DNA of 8,304 bases, from the NCBI GenBank assembly GCA_012514925.1, contig JAAYZI010000228.1, forward strand, positions 1 to 8,304. The letters are read 5' to 3'. Source of the DNA: Deltaproteobacteria bacterium. Lineage in GTDB: Bacteria; Bdellovibrionota_C; UBA2361; JAAYZI01. The notes beneath the pieces are model-generated. The model did not search any database. It was not told the DNA's origin and saw only the letters and a program-made list of their open reading frames with translations. Made by a program: the position numbers and the translations under genes. Below, piece after piece: positions 6,698 through 8,304 of the stretch. The stretch's first letter is position 1; every line of letters starts with the position of its first letter.

Positions 6698-6856
6698 GTG
6701 ATCTCCTTTTTAAACTTTTAAACAAGTTGATTCATTGGCAGTATGTGAGCTGCAATGGTTGTTCGTAGGTTTCCTACTAAAGTTGACAGAACTTTGGTCA
6801 CAAACTGATTTAGCCCGGACAATAACTGGGCTGACCTGGCACTTTGGTGCTGTTGT
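6698..6856 (-). promoter_or_regulatory. 159-base gap between two leftward genes with small hairpins
   Basis: Three short stem-loops lie here: GCAC-TTTG-GTGC at 6839-6850, AGCCC...GGGCT at 6812-6832, and GTAGG-TTT-CCTAC at 6765-6777. None is followed by a clear T-run in the leftward direction. They may be weak attenuating or processing structures between the 366- and 100-residue genes. A TTGACA at 6784-6789 faces rightward, away from the small gene, and lacks a matching -10. I cannot say whether the two genes share a transcript. Confidence 0.25.
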
Positions 6857-7957
6857 TTAGCGCCGGGGACCTATTTTTTTGGGTGCTGTGACAGGGATTT
6901 GAAAAACCGGCCTTGATGGTTCAGGGGATTTTTTCGGTGGTGGTTTGATATCAGCCAGCAGGTCTTCTGCTTGCTCACGTGTCAGCAAATGGGGGTAGTG
7001 ATGGCCCTTGCTGACCAATATAGACGCTTCGGCAGGGAGATAATCCTCAGTTGCCCATTGGATGGCCAGCAGTGGGGAGAAGTCGACACGCAGCCAATCT
7101 ACGGTTTGGTCGGGGTCAAAGCCAGCTGCGCGCCATTCCGCTGCGACGAAGGGGTCTACTATGCCGACTTTACGCCATTGCAAGACCTCTTCTTTTTCAA
7201 AATTTAAAGCTCTCCAGTAGCCAGCATCAATAGGTGCAATTTCAGCTCGTTCCCAAGCTGAGGCTTCGGGTCTAAGAAAGCCAGCCTTATCATAGCCAAA
7301 TTCGCCCTTAAATAAGTGTAAGATTTGCGCGATGTCGTGAATGTGGCAGCGAAACAGGCCGGGTAAGGTACGGCAGAAAAATTCAAGATGGGCATGGAAA
7401 TTGTCGGGAATCTGGTCGGTGTCTTTAAAGACTCTTACAAATTCATTAGCAAGTTTAATTTTTTCTGAAAGGGCATTAGCACGGTGCTTCCAAATTTTGA
7501 CCATATCAGAATTGTTGAAGACAGTTCCGAACCGGACAAAGCCATTAGCGTAGTGCTCCTCCCCGTATGCGCTCCGTGAGAAGGCTGAGATCAACAAAAT
7601 CGTATTATTGTATTGATTGGGGAGGTCCCCCGTTTCTTGGACGCTCTCTATGTCAGCCGCAAGGGGTTCAAGCTCTGATTGAATATTGCTGAGGAGTTCA
7701 AAAGCCCGCACTGCACCCTCTGCTTGTCGGGTTCCTCGGCTTTCTTGAAAAAGAGTTGCGCCGTCCCACAGATCGTCCAACCAAGAGTAGATCTCTTTTA
7801 AATTACTCTCCGTCTTTTCTAGCTCGCTAGTTTTAAAAGAAGGGTGACCAAGTAGTAAGAGCGTATTTAGCGCCGCGAACTTACCCTGGTAGGCGGCATT
7901 TAGGTAATTCAGAATGCGGTGGCTAATTTCTTGATCTTTAAGTTTTTGGTCTGTCAT
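6857..7957 (-). CDS. Unrecognised protein with a 13-residue tryptophan repeat array
   Basis: I do not recognise a named family. The 366-residue protein has no signal peptide or membrane segment and looks cytosolic. Residues 1-220 are predicted mainly helical, with acidic, Leu-rich segments (for example LKEIYSWLDDLWDG at 53-66). Residues 227-331 are tandem repeats of 13 (once 14) residues, pattern aromatic/Ile-x-P-x-x-A-x-x-W-x-x-x-Gly/acidic, with Trp at 235, 248, 261, 275, 288 and 301. The tail 339-366 is Pro- and Lys/Arg-rich (PPPKKSPEP, APKKIGPRR). The ATG is bounded by an in-frame TAG five codons upstream; its ribosome site is very weak, so expression may be low or leaderless-like. It lies between two MITE-like repeats and upstream of the needle-like gene, possibly in one transcript. 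A repeat-mediated protein-binding role is inference. Confidence 0.75.
   Translation of the reverse strand: MTDQKLKDQEISHRILNYLNAAYQGKFAALNTLLLLGHPSFKTSELEKTESNLKEIYSWLDDLWDGATLFQESRGTRQAEGAVRAFELLSNIQSELEPLAADIESVQETGDLPNQYNNTILLISAFSRSAYGEEHYANGFVRFGTVFNNSDMVKIWKHRANALSEKIKLANEFVRVFKDTDQIPDNFHAHLEFFCRTLPGLFRCHIHDIAQILHLFKGEFGYDKAGFLRPEASAWERAEIAPIDAGYWRALNFEKEEVLQWRKVGIVDPFVAAEWRAAGFDPDQTVDWLRVDFSPLLAIQWATEDYLPAEASILVSKGHHYPHLLTREQAEDLLADIKPPPKKSPEPSRPVFQIPVTAPKKIGPRR
6965..7279 (-). repeat. Region encoding about eight 13-residue W repeats
   Basis: Units begin at residues 227, 240, 253, 266, 280, 293, 306 and 319 of the 366-residue protein. Examples are FDPDQTVDWLRVD and FSPLLAIQWATED. Six units keep the central Trp; the last two have lost it. 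Spacing of 13,13,14,13,13 residues between Trps is very regular, which suggests a solenoid of short helices. The DNA itself is diverged between units, so the array is old rather than a recent slippage product. Confidence 0.75.
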
Positions 7958-8033
7958 GGTGGGTCGTGATTTCTACTGTTTTATCATGTTATGAGCGGCT
8001 TCAACCACATTGCGGCATGTAGCCCCTTAAGCG
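7958..8033. other. Leader of the W-repeat gene
   Basis: These 76 bases separate the ATG of the 366-residue gene from repeat copy B. An in-frame TAG lies at 7940-style spacing just above the ATG (five codons upstream) and no purine-rich ribosome site is visible. Any promoter must lie here or inside the repeat; I see no clear -35/-10 pair. Confidence 0.3.
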
Positions 8034-8189
8034 AATCCGTTCACATGAATATTAACTTAGGTGATTACAATGTGTTACCAGTGCGATTATTATGAATATT
8101 ACTTTCTCTGGAGAAAGTGAAATTAACTCCGCGTTATTATTGAGGCTGAAAACAAAAATTGTGTGACAAATTCCATGCGTGAACGGTTA
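8034..8189 (+). mobile_element. MITE-like short repeat, copy B (156 bp, with insertion)
   Basis: The same element as at 6031-6138, in the same orientation: left end AATCCGTTCAC at 8034-8044, palindrome ACTTTCTCTGGAGAAAGT at 8101-8118, right end GTGAACGGTTA at 8179-8189. The perfect inverted core is 8 bp (CCGTTCAC/GTGAACGG), so the ends have decayed more than in copy A. It carries 47 extra bases (8054-8100), bounded by direct repeats of ATGAATATT (8045-8053 and 8092-8100); without these it would be about 109 bp, matching copy A. No target duplication is visible. Confidence 0.7.
8092..8166 (+). other. Possible small frame inside repeat copy B
   Basis: An ATG-started frame of 24 residues reads MNITFSGESEINSALLLRL, then KTKIV and stop. 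It matches the frame in copy A up to LKTK. The ATG is created by the 9-base duplication at the insertion. No ribosome site is seen. It could be the trace of a small peptide or of a gene end from which the repeat derives; it may equally be chance. Confidence 0.2.
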
Positions 8190-8203
8190 CTGTAATATTA
8201 TCA

Positions 8204-8304
8204 GCGTGTTATTCTCCCTTTTCCCCCTTACCTGTGAAGGAGGGGTAGAATAGAAAGGGAAAAAAGGTAGAATTAGAACCTGGTTGTTCTAAAACAGGTA
8301 TGAA
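8204..8304. repeat. Nested imperfect inverted repeats at the window end
   Basis: After copy B there is no gene. TATTCT at 8210-8215 pairs with AGAATA at 8247-8252 around an inner CCTT/AAGG stem (8226-8229 with 8237-8240). TTAGAAC at 8273-8279 pairs with GTTCTAA at 8286-8292 across a 6-base loop. TACCTGT at 8229-8235 can alternatively pair with ACAGGTA at 8294-8300. This may be a terminator or leader of a gene beyond the window; function is unknown. Confidence 0.35.

Noticed and set aside
6454..6768. Rightward 104-residue frame opposite the needle-like gene
   Set aside because: The leftward frame has a strong ribosome site and sensible protein composition; the rightward one is Phe/Arg/Leu-rich noise.
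6784..6812. Rightward promoter beginning with TTGACA
   Set aside because: No acceptable -10 at proper spacing and no rightward gene downstream.
6031..8189. Integron attC sites or a CRISPR array
   Set aside because: The repeats lack GTTRRRY/RYYYAAC core sites, occur only twice about 2 kb apart, and have no regular spacers.

Overview
The window looks like a moderately GC-balanced Gram-negative chromosome segment. The evidence is a membrane-anchored lytic transglycosylase with periplasmic domains, a small protein resembling a type III secretion needle or rod subunit, and clear Shine-Dalgarno sites. A Desulfobacterota-type (former deltaproteobacterial) host is my best guess, based on the overall style of the proteins; nothing here proves it. 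The left 4.4 kb is compact and rightward. The right half is leftward, looser, and carries mobile-element debris.

Layout. Positions 1-153 hold the end of an unrecognised gene, followed by about 300 bases without a convincing gene. Positions 457-2798 are a tight two-gene operon: a DUF1343/NamZ-type exo-N-acetylmuramidase (GH171) and a GH3 NagZ-type beta-N-acetylglucosaminidase, 5 bases apart and closed by a likely terminator. A cobalamin-binding-type radical SAM protein follows (2923-4386). It is convergent with a leftward gene for an inner-membrane-anchored protein carrying two complete lytic transglycosylase domains (4428-5921).

The right part (6031-8189) starts and ends with two diverged, same-orientation copies of a short repeat of about 108 bp. 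The repeat has CCGTTCAC/GTGAACGG inverted ends and a central 18-bp palindrome (ACTTTCTC-NN-GAGAAAGT). Between the copies lie a decayed IS4-family transposase C-terminus, a 100-residue helical protein resembling type III needle/inner-rod subunits, and a 366-residue protein with a 13-residue tryptophan repeat array. The same palindrome occurs a third time at the very start of the window.

Working together. NamZ and NagZ remove MurNAc and GlcNAc alternately from the non-reducing ends of peptidoglycan fragments. Neither shows a signal peptide, so they probably act on imported fragments in the cytoplasm. The double-domain lytic transglycosylase would cut glycan strands in the periplasm. Three wall-active enzymes within 5.5 kb suggest a wall-turnover theme, although the transglycosylase is not in the same operon. 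The two genes between the repeats look like an accessory block; their connection to secretion is only suggested by the small protein.
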